Source: Chitinivibrionales bacterium
GTDB taxonomy: Bacteria > Fibrobacterota > Chitinivibrionia > Chitinivibrionales > JANQEN01
Reading direction: 5' to 3'
Assembly: GCA_028278335.1 (NCBI GenBank)
Contig: JANQEN010000188.1
Span: 124,001-188,000 of the forward strand
Length of the DNA: 64,000 nucleotides
Every line of letters starts with the position of its first letter. The first letter of the stretch is position 1. Shown here in pieces: positions 23,413 to 33,700 of the stretch. A program made the position numbers and the translations under genes. The notes beneath the pieces are model-generated. The model did not search any database, was not told where the DNA came from, and saw nothing but the letters and a program-made list of their open reading frames with translations.

Positions 23413-24726
23413 GAGAGTGTAATTTTAAGTGTGTAAATGGTTCCGCTATGATATAGTATTTTAAAAATCCAGGAGGAATCATGAATAAACGACAGACAGA
23501 ATTATTGGACTCCTTACTCAAAGATTGTAAGACCCAAGAGGATGTATTAGGTCAGAATGGACTGTTAAAGCAACTAGTCAAGGGTGTTGTTGAACGAGCT
23601 TTGGAAGCAGAAATGACTGATCATTTGGGGTATGATAAAAACAATCCCCAGGGTAATAATAGTGGTAATTCACGAAATGGTCATTCCAAGAAGAAGTTGC
23701 AATCAGATCACGGCCCTATTCCTTTGGAAGTGCCACGAGATCGTCAGGGTAGCTTTGCGCCTCAGATAATACCCAAAGGTCAACGACGTCTGCCCGGCTT
23801 TGACGATAAGATATTGGCTCTTTATGCACGTGGTATGTCAACACGAGATATTCAAGCTCATTTATTTGAAATCTATGGTACAGAAGTATCGCCAGATCTT
23901 ATATCACGAGTAACAGATGCTGTTGAAGAGGAGCTGTCCGAGTGGCGCAACAGGCCCTTGGAAGAGGTGTATCCCATAGTATTTCTTGATGCGCTGATGA
24001 TTAAAGTACGGGAGAACAGTCGTGTGGTTAAAAAAGCTGTTTATCTCATAATTGGTATCAATCAAGAGGGCGTTCGTGACATACTTGGTTTTTGGCTCCA
24101 AACAGGCGAAGGTGCCTCCTACTGGATGCATATCATGACCGAGCTTCAGAATCGTGGTGTTGAGGATATTTTCATAGCCTGTGTTGATGGTCTTAAAGGC
24201 CTTCCAGAGGCTATAGAAGCGGTATTTCCACAAACACAAGTACAACTCTGCATAGTTCATATGATACGAAATAGCACCAGATATGTAAGCCGTAAAGATC
24301 GTAGGCAGCTCTGTGCCGACCTCAAGAGTGTTTATGAAGCTCCTAACGAAGAAAGAGCTTTAAAGGCTCTTGACGCATTTGCAAAGCAATGGACAAAATA
24401 TCCTCAAATCGCTCCAATGTGGCAAAGAAACTGGCATCATGTGTCACCTTTTTTAGAATATCCGAATCCTATACGAAAAATTATTTATACAACCAATGCC
24501 ATTGAATCTTTCAATCGATCTATAAGGAAGGTTATAAAAAACAAAGCAAGTTTCCCAACAGAGATGGCTGCTAAAAAGATACTCTATCTTGCAATAAGGA
24601 ATAAAAAATTATCAGGATGGCAAAATGCAGTTAATGGTTGGAGTGAAGCTGCTAACCAATTGTCAATTATATTTGAAAATAGATTTAGAAATGATAAACC
24701 ATTTACACAAAATATTTGACACTACC
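23413..24726 (+). mobile_element. Complete IS256-family insertion sequence (1314 bp)
   Basis: The element is bounded by 30-base imperfect terminal inverted repeats (23413-23442 and 24697-24726) that match at 21 positions. The best part is an inner block of 13 perfect bases ending in GTGTAAATGGTT, and an outer AGTGT is also shared. An identical 8-bp duplication CAAAATAT flanks both ends, the size expected for this family. It carries a single full-length transposase gene, so it looks intact and recent. The right repeat overlaps the transposase stop codon. Confidence 0.9.
23481..24719 (+). CDS. IS256-family (Mutator-type) transposase
   Basis: A 412-residue DDE transposase. The catalytic residues fit D170 (FLDALMIKVR), D236 (ACVDGLKGLPEA) and E342 (TTNAIESFNRSIRK). 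The C2H2-like segment (LCIVHMIRNS) between the second Asp and the Glu is typical of IS256/MULE enzymes. The N-terminal GHSKKKLQSDHGPI and VPRDRQGSFAP stretches are family hallmarks. It cuts and pastes the surrounding 1.3-kb element. Length is normal and there is no frameshift or stop, so it is probably active. GGAGG stands six bases before the ATG, and a TATGATATAG-like promoter lies within the left end. Confidence 0.97.
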   Translation: MNKRQTELLDSLLKDCKTQEDVLGQNGLLKQLVKGVVERALEAEMTDHLGYDKNNPQGNNSGNSRNGHSKKKLQSDHGPIPLEVPRDRQGSFAPQIIPKGQRRLPGFDDKILALYARGMSTRDIQAHLFEIYGTEVSPDLISRVTDAVEEELSEWRNRPLEEVYPIVFLDALMIKVRENSRVVKKAVYLIIGINQEGVRDILGFWLQTGEGASYWMHIMTELQNRGVEDIFIACVDGLKGLPEAIEAVFPQTQVQLCIVHMIRNSTRYVSRKDRRQLCADLKSVYEAPNEERALKALDAFAKQWTKYPQIAPMWQRNWHHVSPFLEYPNPIRKIIYTTNAIESFNRSIRKVIKNKASFPTEMAAKKILYLAIRNKKLSGWQNAVNGWSEAANQLSIIFENRFRNDKPFTQNI

Positions 24727-24734
24727 CAAAATAT
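24727..24734. repeat. Right 8-bp target-site duplication of the IS
   Basis: CAAAATAT repeats the sequence at 23405-23412 exactly. Confidence 0.85.
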
Positions 24735-24963
24735 TGGTTTTGGTTCCCTTTCCTATGGGGACAATGGAGCAAAATCAAGATTATTGGTATCTGCAAAATT
24801 GGTCAGTTCTGGCTAAATGATTGTTGTCCCTTTGGCACTTACGGTAAGCTGTCCCTATGGAGATTGGTTGTTGTTGGGGATTTCATTAATTGAGACTGAA
24901 ATATACCCGCCTCCCTCACGGTCAAGGCACGGCATGTTTCTTTTGTATACATTAGTTACTAAG

Positions 24964-25004
24964 TTGTTCAAAGGCAAAAATAAGATTTAAAAGATGAGAT
25001 TGCC
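24964..25004. repeat. 41-base direct repeat, copy 1
   Basis: It starts TTGTTCAAAGGCAAAAATAA and ends GATGAGATTGCC. It matches 25621-25661 at 38 of 41 positions. The following CGTCGCTCCGCTCC...AATGAC resembles intergenic repeats seen in many unrelated bacteria. Confidence 0.65.
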
Positions 25005-25075
25005 ACGTCGCTCCGCTCCTTGTAATGACAGTAAAAGCAACAAAAGCATTGAAGATCGCCAGTTCGCGCACTGGC

Positions 25076-25385
25076 AGGCGCCTCACCTTTTTTGTCACTA
25101 CCGTTCTGCTGGGTAAGGTAGTTCAATGCCTGGCGGCATTGCTTCTATTGTAATTTTTGCCCGGTCTGCAGCAAAAAAAGGTGAGCCACTCGGAAGCCAG
25201 GGAAGGCTGGAGAGCACTGTGCCAAAGGCGCAGCCCATCGGGTGTTTGCCAGGAAGGCAAACATGAATAATGCCGCCCGGCAATCGCCCTTATCGCACAG
25301 ATATTTGGTCGCTCGATAACTCGCCCTTTGGGCTCGAACAGATCTTCGCGTTTCCCAAATATCTATGCGGTGCGATTGAAGGGGG
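25076..25385. repeat. Nested long palindromes
   Basis: GCGCCTCACCTTTTTT near 25078 is inverted near 25172-25190 (AAAAAAAGGTGAGCC). Further on, CAATCGC...GATATTTGG at about 25282-25308 is inverted as CCAAATATC...GCGATTG at about 25356-25379. The arms are 15-27 bases with a few mismatches. The short frames here are by-products of these palindromes. Confidence 0.5.
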
Positions 25386-25477
25386 AAAAAGACTTTTCTA
25401 TGAGAGTTGCAAATTATAAATAAGGGATGGTACTTCACTAGGCTTGTAATGACGGACAGAGTTGATTTGGATCTTCG

Positions 25478-25620
25478 ATAATCTTTTAATCTTTTGCGAT
25501 AAGGATGTGGAAGGTGCGGAGCAGTCGCGCGATAGCGGGACCGAGGCGAGTAGCCGAGCCTGGAGCAAGCCAGGTCGAGCGACAGCGAGAATCGCCCAAA
25601 TAGCTTTAAATACATTTAAG
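25478..25620. repeat. Dispersed structured repeat, copy C (partial)
   Basis: It shares TCTTTTAATCTTTTGC, GGGACCGAGGCGAGTAGCC and a CGCCCAAATA ending with copy A. The closing stem is GCGAT (25496-25500) with ATCGC (25591-25595), different in sequence from copies A and B but still complementary. The direct repeat at 25621 follows immediately. Confidence 0.65.
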
Positions 25621-25661
25621 TTGTTTAAAGGCAAAAATAAGGTTTAAAAGATGAGATCGCC
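25621..25661. repeat. 41-base direct repeat, copy 2
   Basis: It matches 24964-25004 at 38 of 41 positions and abuts structured repeat copy C. It is followed by GCACTGCGCTCGCGATGAC, the same kind of palindromic tail as copy 1. Confidence 0.65.
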
Positions 25662-25691
25662 GCACTGCGCTCGCGATGACAAATGGGGACT

Positions 25692-25960
25692 GGTATGTTT
25701 TTTTGTGTCTATGAATGGAAAGGGCGCAGACAAGCGACGCTCCTACAGGTGAAAAGAAGTGTGGAGTTTAAAGTGTCTTAAGTGAGCTAAAGTGAAAAAA
25801 CCTACAGGAGATTTTAGGCATTCGATAATCCTTTAATCTTTTGCGTTAGCCAGGTGAAAGGTGGCCGAAGGCCAGTCCGAGTGAAGCGAGGACCGACCGG
25901 AGGTAAGCCTGGAACCACGGCGGCCCGAATGAAATGAGGGCAACGCCCAGAAATTTTTTA
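25692..25960. repeat. Dispersed structured repeat, copy B
   Basis: It matches copy A through most of its 5' half (GGGCGCAGACAAGCG, AAGTGTGGAGTTTAAAG, AGTGAGCTAAAG). Its closing stem is GCGTT (25843-25847) with AACGC (25942-25946). Internal hairpins include GGCCGAAGGCC and GCCC...GGGC. Confidence 0.7.
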
Positions 25961-26043
25961 AAAGCAGTTATTAAAAAGCCACCCAAATTTTTAAGACTAA
26001 GATTTTTAATCCTCAAGAGAACTAATCAAAGCTATGTATATAT

Positions 26044-26079
26044 AAAAAAACTCCTACTTTATTTAATAAAGTAGGAGTA
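26044..26079 (-). terminator. Rho-independent terminator of the PpiD-like gene
   Basis: On the minus strand a 13-bp stem (CTCCTACTTTATT and its complement) with a two-base loop is followed by seven T. It lies 50 bp after the stop at 26129. Confidence 0.88.
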
Positions 26080-26128
26080 CAAATTCCAATTTATTTACCT
26101 TAGCTTTTTGCAAAGGATATTATACATG

Positions 26129-27958
26129 TTATTCAAAGTACTTCTTAATATCCTCCTGAATATCAATTGTCTTTCGATAGTCCATGTACCAATCTGAATA
26201 GGCATTTTTAATCTCTGTTTGCACCATGGAGAGACGTATTCTATCGACTTCTGAGCTTGTCCAGGGGATACTATCAACCAAATTCTTCCAAAGAGGTTTG
26301 ACAACAAGAAAGACATTGTTCTCATCAATCACATTGGAAATAGTATTCAGAGGAAGTGAAAAAGCCACTGCCAGTGCCTTATTGTTATAACCAACCTCAG
26401 GCACATACTGTTTCCGGGAAACAGTATCGGTTATACCTGACGTTAAAAGTGTATCGGTTTCACTGAGGTCCTTGAGTGTTGCCTCATTGGCAAGTCCCTT
26501 ACGAACATTCTCAAGATAGAGGCGAGCCTTTTGGATTCGTAACGAATCACGAAGCGTGCGGTAAACATCATCCTTTACATCAGAGAGCGGCAGTGTTCCC
26601 TCAGGCATGGTTCTCTTTTTCTTTAAAAGGAAATAGGAGTGCTCATTCTCAAGACGCTCCGACACCTCTTCAGTCTCCTCATCCTCAGAGGCAAAGGCAA
26701 AGCGAGACACACCATAGAGAAAACCCAGCCCTTTGACCATATCACCCTTTTTAAAGAGACCGGTTGAATCTATAGGCAAGGAGTGCTGTTCTGCACCGTC
26801 AGCAAAGCCAATGGCCAACATAGTCTGGCGAAGGGTGTCAACAAATTCAGTAAGGCTATCTATAGTCTCCGGTGTGGGAACAATTTTACGCAAAATATGT
26901 CTAGCCTTAACTTCTGTCACACTATCCCTTTTGGTTTTTCTATCCTCAACTAAAATGAGATGATACCCATAGGCACTTTTTACGGGATCGGATATAACGC
27001 CAGGCTCAGTTGAGAAGGCAACCTCTTCAAACTCTGGAAGCATGCGGCCTCGGGAAAACCATCCAAGATCACCACCACTAACCGCAGAACCTTCATCATC
27101 GGATTCAATTTTTGCTTCCTCTTCAAAGGTTGCGTCCTTTTTATCAATGCGCTCTTTGATCTCCAATACCTCATCGTAATAGGACTGACTATCTGCCTTG
27201 GTGGGTGTTTTTGGAATAGCGACAAAGGAAAGCTCTGCCATCTCTTCGGAGAAAAAGGTATCTGGATTTGCTGTATAATAAGCCTCAACCATTTGATCGG
27301 TTATCTCCGAGGAGTCCACATCAAAGGAGTAGGTTGAAACCTTAACAAATTCAAATTGTGCTTTATCCTTCTGATCGCGGTATTCCTGCTCAACCTCAAC
27401 ATTGGTCGGAGTTCGTCCCACCTCTAAGAGCCGTTTAAGGTTTTCCATGGGTACGATGGCTTTTCTGGTATACATCTCCATTTGGAGAAGACCAGGGTCT
27501 TCATAACTCTCAGGTCTATTAAGGAATTCAACATATTTGGTAGTGTCAAACACACTATCAGTCATAAAACCGGGATGTTGGGTCACACCAGGAGGAGGAT
27601 TATTCTTTAAATACTCATACACCTCTTCTGGAGAAGGATCTAATTTCATCTCTTCGATAATTTTATCTAAAAGAATTCGACTGACCTCCATCTCCCACAC
27701 CTGACGGGGAACCATGCGTTCCTGTTGTGGGGTCAATTCACCACCGGCGTTTCTCCGCATAGCTTCCCGTTCTCGTTCTACTCGATCGTAGAACTGTCTG
27801 ATCGGAACCTTTTCCTTACCGATAGTTCCTACGTTCTGTTCGCCAATAGCTTTTCGCTGTGAAAAGTCCATACCCCAGGCAAAAAATATTGTCCCAATAA
27901 AGGCAACAATCACAACCCACATGACAACCGGGGCAATACTGCGCATATATTTGATCAT
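26129..27958 (-). CDS. SurA/PpiD-like peptidyl-prolyl isomerase chaperone, inner-membrane anchored
   Basis: A 609-residue protein with one N-terminal membrane helix (residues about 10-30, [21 protein letters not shown]), a SurA-N-like helical region (about 40-215), and a parvulin domain at about 235-345 marked by [21 protein letters not shown] and [12 protein letters not shown] second, degenerate parvulin-like segment follows ([10 protein letters not shown]). The layout matches PpiD, which helps fold outer-membrane and secreted proteins as they leave the Sec channel. The start IKYMRSIAP is typical. It is separated by 135 bp from the protease gene upstream, with a clear terminator downstream. 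Periplasmic quality control fits the many barrel-like proteins in this window. Confidence 0.9.
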   Translation of the reverse strand: MIKYMRSIAPVVMWVVIVAFIGTIFFAWGMDFSQRKAIGEQNVGTIGKEKVPIRQFYDRVEREREAMRRNAGGELTPQQERMVPRQVWEMEVSRILLDKIIEEMKLDPSPEEVYEYLKNNPPPGVTQHPGFMTDSVFDTTKYVEFLNRPESYEDPGLLQMEMYTRKAIVPMENLKRLLEVGRTPTNVEVEQEYRDQKDKAQFEFVKVSTYSFDVDSSEITDQMVEAYYTANPDTFFSEEMAELSFVAIPKTPTKADSQSYYDEVLEIKERIDKKDATFEEEAKIESDDEGSAVSGGDLGWFSRGRMLPEFEEVAFSTEPGVISDPVKSAYGYHLILVEDRKTKRDSVTEVKARHILRKIVPTPETIDSLTEFVDTLRQTMLAIGFADGAEQHSLPIDSTGLFKKGDMVKGLGFLYGVSRFAFASEDEETEEVSERLENEHSYFLLKKKRTMPEGTLPLSDVKDDVYRTLRDSLRIQKARLYLENVRKGLANEATLKDLSETDTLLTSGITDTVSRKQYVPEVGYNNKALAVAFSLPLNTISNVIDENNVFLVVKPLWKNLVDSIPWTSSEVDRIRLSMVQTEIKNAYSDWYMDYRKTIDIQEDIKKYFE

Positions 27959-28093
27959 AAGCTCCTCAACACTCCAAACGTTTGTATGTACCTATATATT
28001 GCTCATAGATGTAAGATTAGCAAAGCGTATAATATATAATTAATTACTTTGAAATTTCTACCTCTACAAAAATTTTACTAATTTATTACTTAG

Positions 28094-29914
28094 CTATTCC
28101 TTTTGGGTATTTAACAGTTTTCGATACCCTTTTCTGTCAGACAGAATATCAATAGCTGCAAGCACCGATTTCTCTCTCTTAAGAATGGTACGATACACCA
28201 ACTCATTATCCTGTCCCAATCCCCGACCTAAGAGCGCCTCTCGCAAATAGGTCTTGATCTCCTTTTCATTCTCCTCAAATTCCTGACGATCCTTTTTCTT
28301 GAGGAGTTGCTCAACCTTGGCTGAGGCTGCCTTAAGAATTTCTAACTCTTTCGCATCCCACTCAGGGGTTGTCTTCTTCTTGCCCTGCATGGTTGAGTCT
28401 TTTATCGTATCTGGCTGCAATCCAGCCCACTCGGTAAACTCTACGAATTTGTTTCTGGCATGACTTTTATACTCAAACTCAACAGAATCTAAAAAGGTAT
28501 AAAACTGCTCTATGAGATTTTTATCTACAGCAAAGGAGTTATCAAAGGCCACGCTCTCCTTTTGTAAGACTGGGAATATATGGTTGGTAAATTTAAAATA
28601 GATGTCCTTTATAAATAATTCCCGCACAAGAGGTTTTAAGTCCGGCTGTTCCACGATGGTGTCAGGAATGATACCACCACCGCCATAGACAATTCTTCCA
28701 CCCCGTGTTCGGTATTCCATGGTGTCTTTTGGTGCTTCAGTGGTTACTGTGTCACTAAGGCTGCTATCAGAGAGTGCCTGTGAACTGTCCTGCTCTCCAT
28801 TATCTGATTCTGGTATGTCATTAACTGATTTATTGATGCAGCGTCCCGAGGGTGTGTAGTAGAAGGCGGTGGTTAATTTAAGGTGATGCCCTCTGTTGTC
28901 AACGGGAAAGACACTCTGAACAGATCCTTTGCCAAAGGTTGTATCACCAATAATCACCCCGCGATCCCAATCCTGAATGGCTCCGGCAACAATCTCGGAA
29001 GCACTGGCTGAAGCAGTATTTACTAACACCGCCACAGGAATATCTTTGGGTATAACTGGGTCAAATTTTGATTTATATTGATTATTTTGGTGACGCAATC
29101 TGCCTCGGGTGGAAACGACCAGAGACTTACGATCTAAAAATTTCTCAGAGACTTCAATTGCCTGAGGTAGGAGTCCTCCGGGATTCCGGCGAAGGTCTAA
29201 AATCAATCCTTCAATGTCCTTCTCCATTAACTCCTTGAGCGCCTTTTCAACTTCCTGTCCTGCATCTTGAGAAAAGGTGACCAATTTGATATAGCCAATA
29301 TCTTTATCAAGCACACCATAGTAGGGTACTGCTTTGATTGTAATAATCTCACGGGTTATGGTAAACTCTAAGGGCTTAATTTCACCTTTTCTTTTTATCG
29401 AGATCGAGACTTCACTGCCCGGTTCACCGCGAAGTTTCTCTACAGCCTCTTCAATGGTAATTCCCTTGGTTGATTTGCTATCAATTTTAAAAATCTGATC
29501 TCCCGATTGAATGCCTGCACGGGAGGCTGGGGTTCCAGAAATCGGTGTAACAACTGTCAAAAGTTTATCCCGGACTGAGATTTGAATCCCTAATCCTCCA
29601 AACTTACCTTCGGTATGAATCCGTAACTCTTCATACTCCTTCTCTTTAAAAAAGGAGGTGTGGGGATCTAAAATATCGAGCATCCCCTTAACTGCATGAT
29701 CCACAAGATCGGTGGTATTGATATCTTCCACATAGCGTTTGTGAATATTTTCTAAGACCTCGTCCAACCGTCCCAGATCAGCATAGAAGTCATCACCATC
29801 AGCTCGAATCGTATCAACAATCAACCCAACAACAATAACAACCAGTATTACAATCTTCCACATATGTGACTTCATCCTCGTGGTGGCGGGTCTATTACAA
29901 TCGTTCCTACTCAT
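28094..29914 (-). CDS. C-terminal processing protease (S41 family, CtpA/Prc)
   Basis: A 606-residue protein with a membrane anchor or uncleaved signal at about 18-36, then an S41 N-terminal helix region, a PDZ domain at about 105-180 (GGLGIQIS, ASRAGIQSGDQIFKID), and the protease core. The Ser/Lys dyad is visible: S306 in SASASEIVAG and K329 in TFGKGSVQS. LILDLRRNPGGLL at about 237-249 is a family hallmark. It cleaves periplasmic proteins from their C-termini. A lysine/glutamate-rich C-terminal extension of about 200 residues, longer than in minimal CtpA, may be regulatory. AGGAT precedes the ATG by a short gap. It may share a transcript with tmk and secA upstream. Confidence 0.93.
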   Translation of the reverse strand: MSRNDCNRPATTRMKSHMWKIVILVVIVVGLIVDTIRADGDDFYADLGRLDEVLENIHKRYVEDINTTDLVDHAVKGMLDILDPHTSFFKEKEYEELRIHTEGKFGGLGIQISVRDKLLTVVTPISGTPASRAGIQSGDQIFKIDSKSTKGITIEEAVEKLRGEPGSEVSISIKRKGEIKPLEFTITREIITIKAVPYYGVLDKDIGYIKLVTFSQDAGQEVEKALKELMEKDIEGLILDLRRNPGGLLPQAIEVSEKFLDRKSLVVSTRGRLRHQNNQYKSKFDPVIPKDIPVAVLVNTASASASEIVAGAIQDWDRGVIIGDTTFGKGSVQSVFPVDNRGHHLKLTTAFYYTPSGRCINKSVNDIPESDNGEQDSSQALSDSSLSDTVTTEAPKDTMEYRTRGGRIVYGGGGIIPDTIVEQPDLKPLVRELFIKDIYFKFTNHIFPVLQKESVAFDNSFAVDKNLIEQFYTFLDSVEFEYKSHARNKFVEFTEWAGLQPDTIKDSTMQGKKKTTPEWDAKELEILKAASAKVEQLLKKKDRQEFEENEKEIKTYLREALLGRGLGQDNELVYRTILKREKSVLAAIDILSDRKGYRKLLNTQKE

Positions 29915-29953
29915 CTGATATCCTGTTACCCCAACGGTTAGGTGCTTGGAAAA

Positions 29954-29975
29954 GCTCTCGTCGCGAGCAAAAAAA
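29954..29975 (-). terminator. Weak hairpin between tmk and the protease gene
   Basis: On the minus strand GCTC...GAGC with a seven-base loop is followed by TTTT. The stem is short, so this is at most a leaky terminator. Confidence 0.3.
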
Positions 29976-30104
29976 TCATTGCTCTTACATAATGGCCAGA
30001 TTTATTCTGACAGTCTATTAAAATAATATATAGTTACAAAAAAAAGGAGTGTGGAGACGTTCTATTATAAGAAATGATGCATAAATAACGTTGGTAAGTT
30101 ACAT

Positions 30105-30731
30105 TTAATTAATCAGATCTGAGATATCCTCCTGAACCTTCTGGGCAAGCTCCTCTATAGATTTCTCTGCAGGCAAAAGAGTAATTCGCGAAGAATGTGA
30201 TGAAGCAAGTGAGAGATAGCCTTCGCGGACCTTTTGAAAAAAGGCTCTACTATTACTTTCCAAACGATCTGCAGTGCTTCCGGTTTTTTGCAATCGATCA
30301 AAAGCAATATCAACAGTGATATCAAAGAGAAATGTCTGTGTCGGTTCTAAACCAGAAACAGCAAAGGCATTGAGGTTATTTAAGGTATCTAAGGGGTAGC
30401 CCCTTCCAAAGCCCTGATAGGCTAATGTTGCATCGTGAAAGCGGTCGCATAGAACCACTTTTCCCTCTTCAAGTGCAGGAAGAATCTTTTCTGAAACATG
30501 TTGTGCTCTGGCTGCAAGGTAGAGCAATAACTCACAGGAGTTTTTCATCTCACTATTTTTATTTGAGAGGATAATGTCACGAATCTTCTCGGAAATTGCT
30601 GTACCGCCAGGCTCACGGGTCACCATATATTCGATACCACGGGATGCTAAATAGTCAGCAGCTTTGGCTAGTTGGGTACTCTTACCACACCCATCTATTC
30701 CTTCAAAGGTAATAAAGGCGCCCTGGGTCAT
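30105..30731 (-). CDS. tmk: Thymidylate kinase
   Basis: A 208-residue dTMP kinase, which makes dTDP from dTMP and ATP. The P-loop reads FEGIDGCGKSTQ (residues about 8-19), the DRx motif reads CDRFHDAT near 92-99, and REPGGTAISEKIRD near 40-53 supplies substrate contacts. The length is typical. The gene starts 3 bp after the secA stop, so the two are surely in one operon. The window shows no holB or other replication gene beside it, unlike many genomes. The LID region near TGSTADRLE carries an Arg where the type II enzyme has its catalytic basic residue. Confidence 0.96.
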   Translation of the reverse strand: MTQGAFITFEGIDGCGKSTQLAKAADYLASRGIEYMVTREPGGTAISEKIRDIILSNKNSEMKNSCELLLYLAARAQHVSEKILPALEEGKVVLCDRFHDATLAYQGFGRGYPLDTLNNLNAFAVSGLEPTQTFLFDITVDIAFDRLQKTGSTADRLESNSRAFFQKVREGYLSLASSHSSRITLLPAEKSIEELAQKVQEDISDLIN

Positions 30732-30734
30732 AGT

Positions 30735-33700
30735 CTACTGAGCTCCACAGCATTTTTTGTACTTTTTACCACTTCCACAGGGACAGGGATCATTGCGCCC
30801 AACCTTATCAGCTACGCGCACCGGTTGCTGCTTTCCTCCTTCAGAGCTGCTTCGATTAGTAGCCAACGGTCGTTTTTGCCCTTCCCCCTGTTGTGGTGCT
30901 CCCGCTGAGGAGTAGACATCAAAATCACTGTGGGTGGTTTTAGAATGGTCAACTCCCATACGATCCTTCCGTTCAACCGCTTCCAAACGAAAGAGAAAGC
31001 TGGTCACCTCTTTGGCAATCATACTCCGAAGTTCTTCAAAGGCCTTGAGTCCCTCCTTTTGGTACTCATAGAGAGGATTCTTCTGACCAAAGGCTCTAAA
31101 TTGAACGCCCCCTTTTAGATTGTCCATCTCATAGAGATGATCCTTCCATAGGTTGTCCACGACCATAAGAAACACACCACGCTCAAATTGACGCATAGCA
31201 TCAGCACCGAATCGTTCCTCTTTTTCTGCATAGCGTTTTTTCACTTCGGTCATTAAATCATCAAAGAGTGCATTCTGGGTCTTATTTTCCAGCTCCTCCT
31301 TGGCTATTCGATAGGTGATACCACAGATTGTTTGCAGATCGTTATAAAGACCTTCCAGGTCCCAGGTTTCAGGAAATTTTCCATCTGCAGTGTATTTAAA
31401 CACCGTATCTTCAATACAAGTTGCCATCTGATCCAAAATTTCATCTTTGATGTTGTTCTCTTTAAGAAAGCGTTGCCGTAGTGCGTATATCTCGGTACGT
31501 TGATAATTCATCACATCATCATACTCTTTAAGATGTTTACGAATTTCAAAGTTCCGTCCCTCAACGCGCTTTTGTGCATTGCTAATAGCACGATTCACCA
31601 AGGGGTGTGAAATGACCTCTCCCTCCTCTGCACCTAATCGATCCATGATTCCTGCAATCCGCTCAGAGCCGAAAATACGCATGAGATCATCATCTAAACT
31701 GAGGAAGAATTTGGATGAGCCAGGATCACCTTGGCGACCAGCACGTCCCCGGAGCTGGTTGTCAATCCGTCGACTCTCATGCCGCTCAGTACCAATAATA
31801 TGCAATCCCCCCGCTTCAACAACGCGCTTGTGCTCTTCCTCGATCTCTTTAGAGAGGTCTGGGAATCGAGCACGGAGTTCCTCCTTTGAAAAATCATCGG
31901 GGTCTTCGCCATTTTTCAAGAGTTCATTATTGGCAAGTTCCTCGAAATTTCCTCCCAGGGCTATATCTGTTCCACGGCCAGCCATATTGGTAGCAATGGT
32001 TACCGCACCGGCCCGCCCTGCTTGGGCAACAATGTGGGCCTCCTTTTCGTGAAGTTTTGCATTGAGTACTTCATGCTTTACTCCTGCCCGTACCAAAAGT
32101 TTTCCTAAGAGTTCGGACTTTTCAATAGAGGTGGTTCCCACCAAACAGGGACTTCCTCGATCAACGTGTTCCTTTATATCATCAACTACTGCATTGTACT
32201 TCTCACGCTGTGTTTTATAGATCTCATCATTATGATCCTGACGAACCATGGGGCGGTTGGTTGGAATTTGCACAACATCCAGTTTATAAATATCATGAAA
32301 CTCACCAGCCTCTGTTGCTGCAGTACCGGTCATACCGGCAATCTTATTATACATCTTAAAGAAGTTTTGAAAGGTAATGGTGGCAAGGGTTTGGTTTTCG
32401 CCAGCGACCCGCACACCTTCCTTTGCTTCCAATGCCTGGTGGAGCCCTTCGGAGTAACGACGACCATGGAGGATACGACCAGTAAACTCATCGACAATGA
32501 GGATCTGTCCATCCTGTACAACGTATTCCACATCTCTCTCAAAGAGTGAATAGGCCCGCAACAGTTGGCTCACCGAATGAATCCGTTCGGAGCGATCAGC
32601 ATAGGCACGGTGGGCTTCCTCTTTTTTCTTAGACTTTCCCTCGACATCTAACGATTCATCCTTATCGATTTTACCAATCTCCTCGGCAAGGTCGGGCACC
32701 ACAAAAAACTCTGGATCATTGCCGCTAATAAGGAGCCGTCCCTTTTCAGTCATCTCTGCGCTATGGCCTGATTCGTCAATGGTGTAGTAGAGGTCCACAT
32801 CAAGCTCATGCAGTTTTCGGTCACGAAGGAATTCAGTCTCAACCGTGCTGATAACCTTATTGATACCGGGCTCCTTAAGAAGTTTGAGTAAGCGCTTATT
32901 CTTAGGAGAGCCATGCTTCACCATTAAAAGCTTTTTACCCAGCTCATACTGCCTCTCCTCATCCTCCACCATCGACTCAATCTCACCAATGGTCTTTCCA
33001 ATAAGCTTGGTTTGTGCATTGGCCAATTTGGTAATACGTGGTTTAAGCTCTTCGTACTCCTTATTACTTTTTGTAACTGGTCCCGAAATAATAAGCGGGG
33101 TTCGCGCTTCATCCACAAGAATATTATCGACCTCATCAATAATCGCGTAATTGAGTTCTCTGAGCACGCAGCCATCAGCAGAGCTTGCCATATTGTCCCG
33201 AAGATAGTCAAAGCCGAATTCATTATTGGTGCCATAGGTGATATCACAGTTGTAGGCATCACGGCGCTCATCAGTACCGGGTTCCGTATCGTCAAGGCAC
33301 CCCACCGAGAGTCCTAAGAAAGAGAAGATCCTACCCATCCACTCACTATCACGGCGAGCCAGGTAATCGTTCACCGTTATAACATGCACCCCTTTTCCAC
33401 TGAGTGCATTGAGATAGGCCGGCATAACCCCAACCTGTGTCTTTCCCTCACCGGTCTTCATCTCGGCGATCTTGCCTTCATGGAGTACCATACCGGCCAT
33501 CACCTGCACATCAAAGTGAGCCATGAAAGGAATTTCTTCCCCTGTGACTGGATCCTTTACTCTCTTGCCTTCACCGAGTACCCGATGAGTTGCCTCACGA
33601 ACTACCGCAAAGGCCTCAGCAAGGATCTCTTCTAAGGTTTGTCCCTCTTCAAGTCTTTTGCGAAACTCATCTGTTTTTGCCTGCAGCTCCTCATTAGAAA

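Larger units (their letters stand above)
24735..26043. repeat. Non-coding repeat region right of the IS element
   Basis: About 1.3 kb without a supported gene. It holds two copies of a 41-base direct repeat (24964 and 25621), nested palindromes between 25070 and 25385, and dispersed repeat copies C (25478-25620) and B (25692-25960). A CTCCCTCACGGTCAAGGCACGGC segment near 24914 recurs in altered form near 22322. Confidence 0.65.

Noticed and set aside
25145-25647. Several overlapping frames of 60-156 codons on both strands
   Set aside because: They arise from G+C-rich palindromic repeats; their products are full of Ser, Arg and Pro and lack any domain, as expected for repeat-derived frames.
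30930-33635. Many plus-strand frames of 60-157 codons opposite secA
   Set aside because: They are antisense shadows of a strongly supported secA frame.
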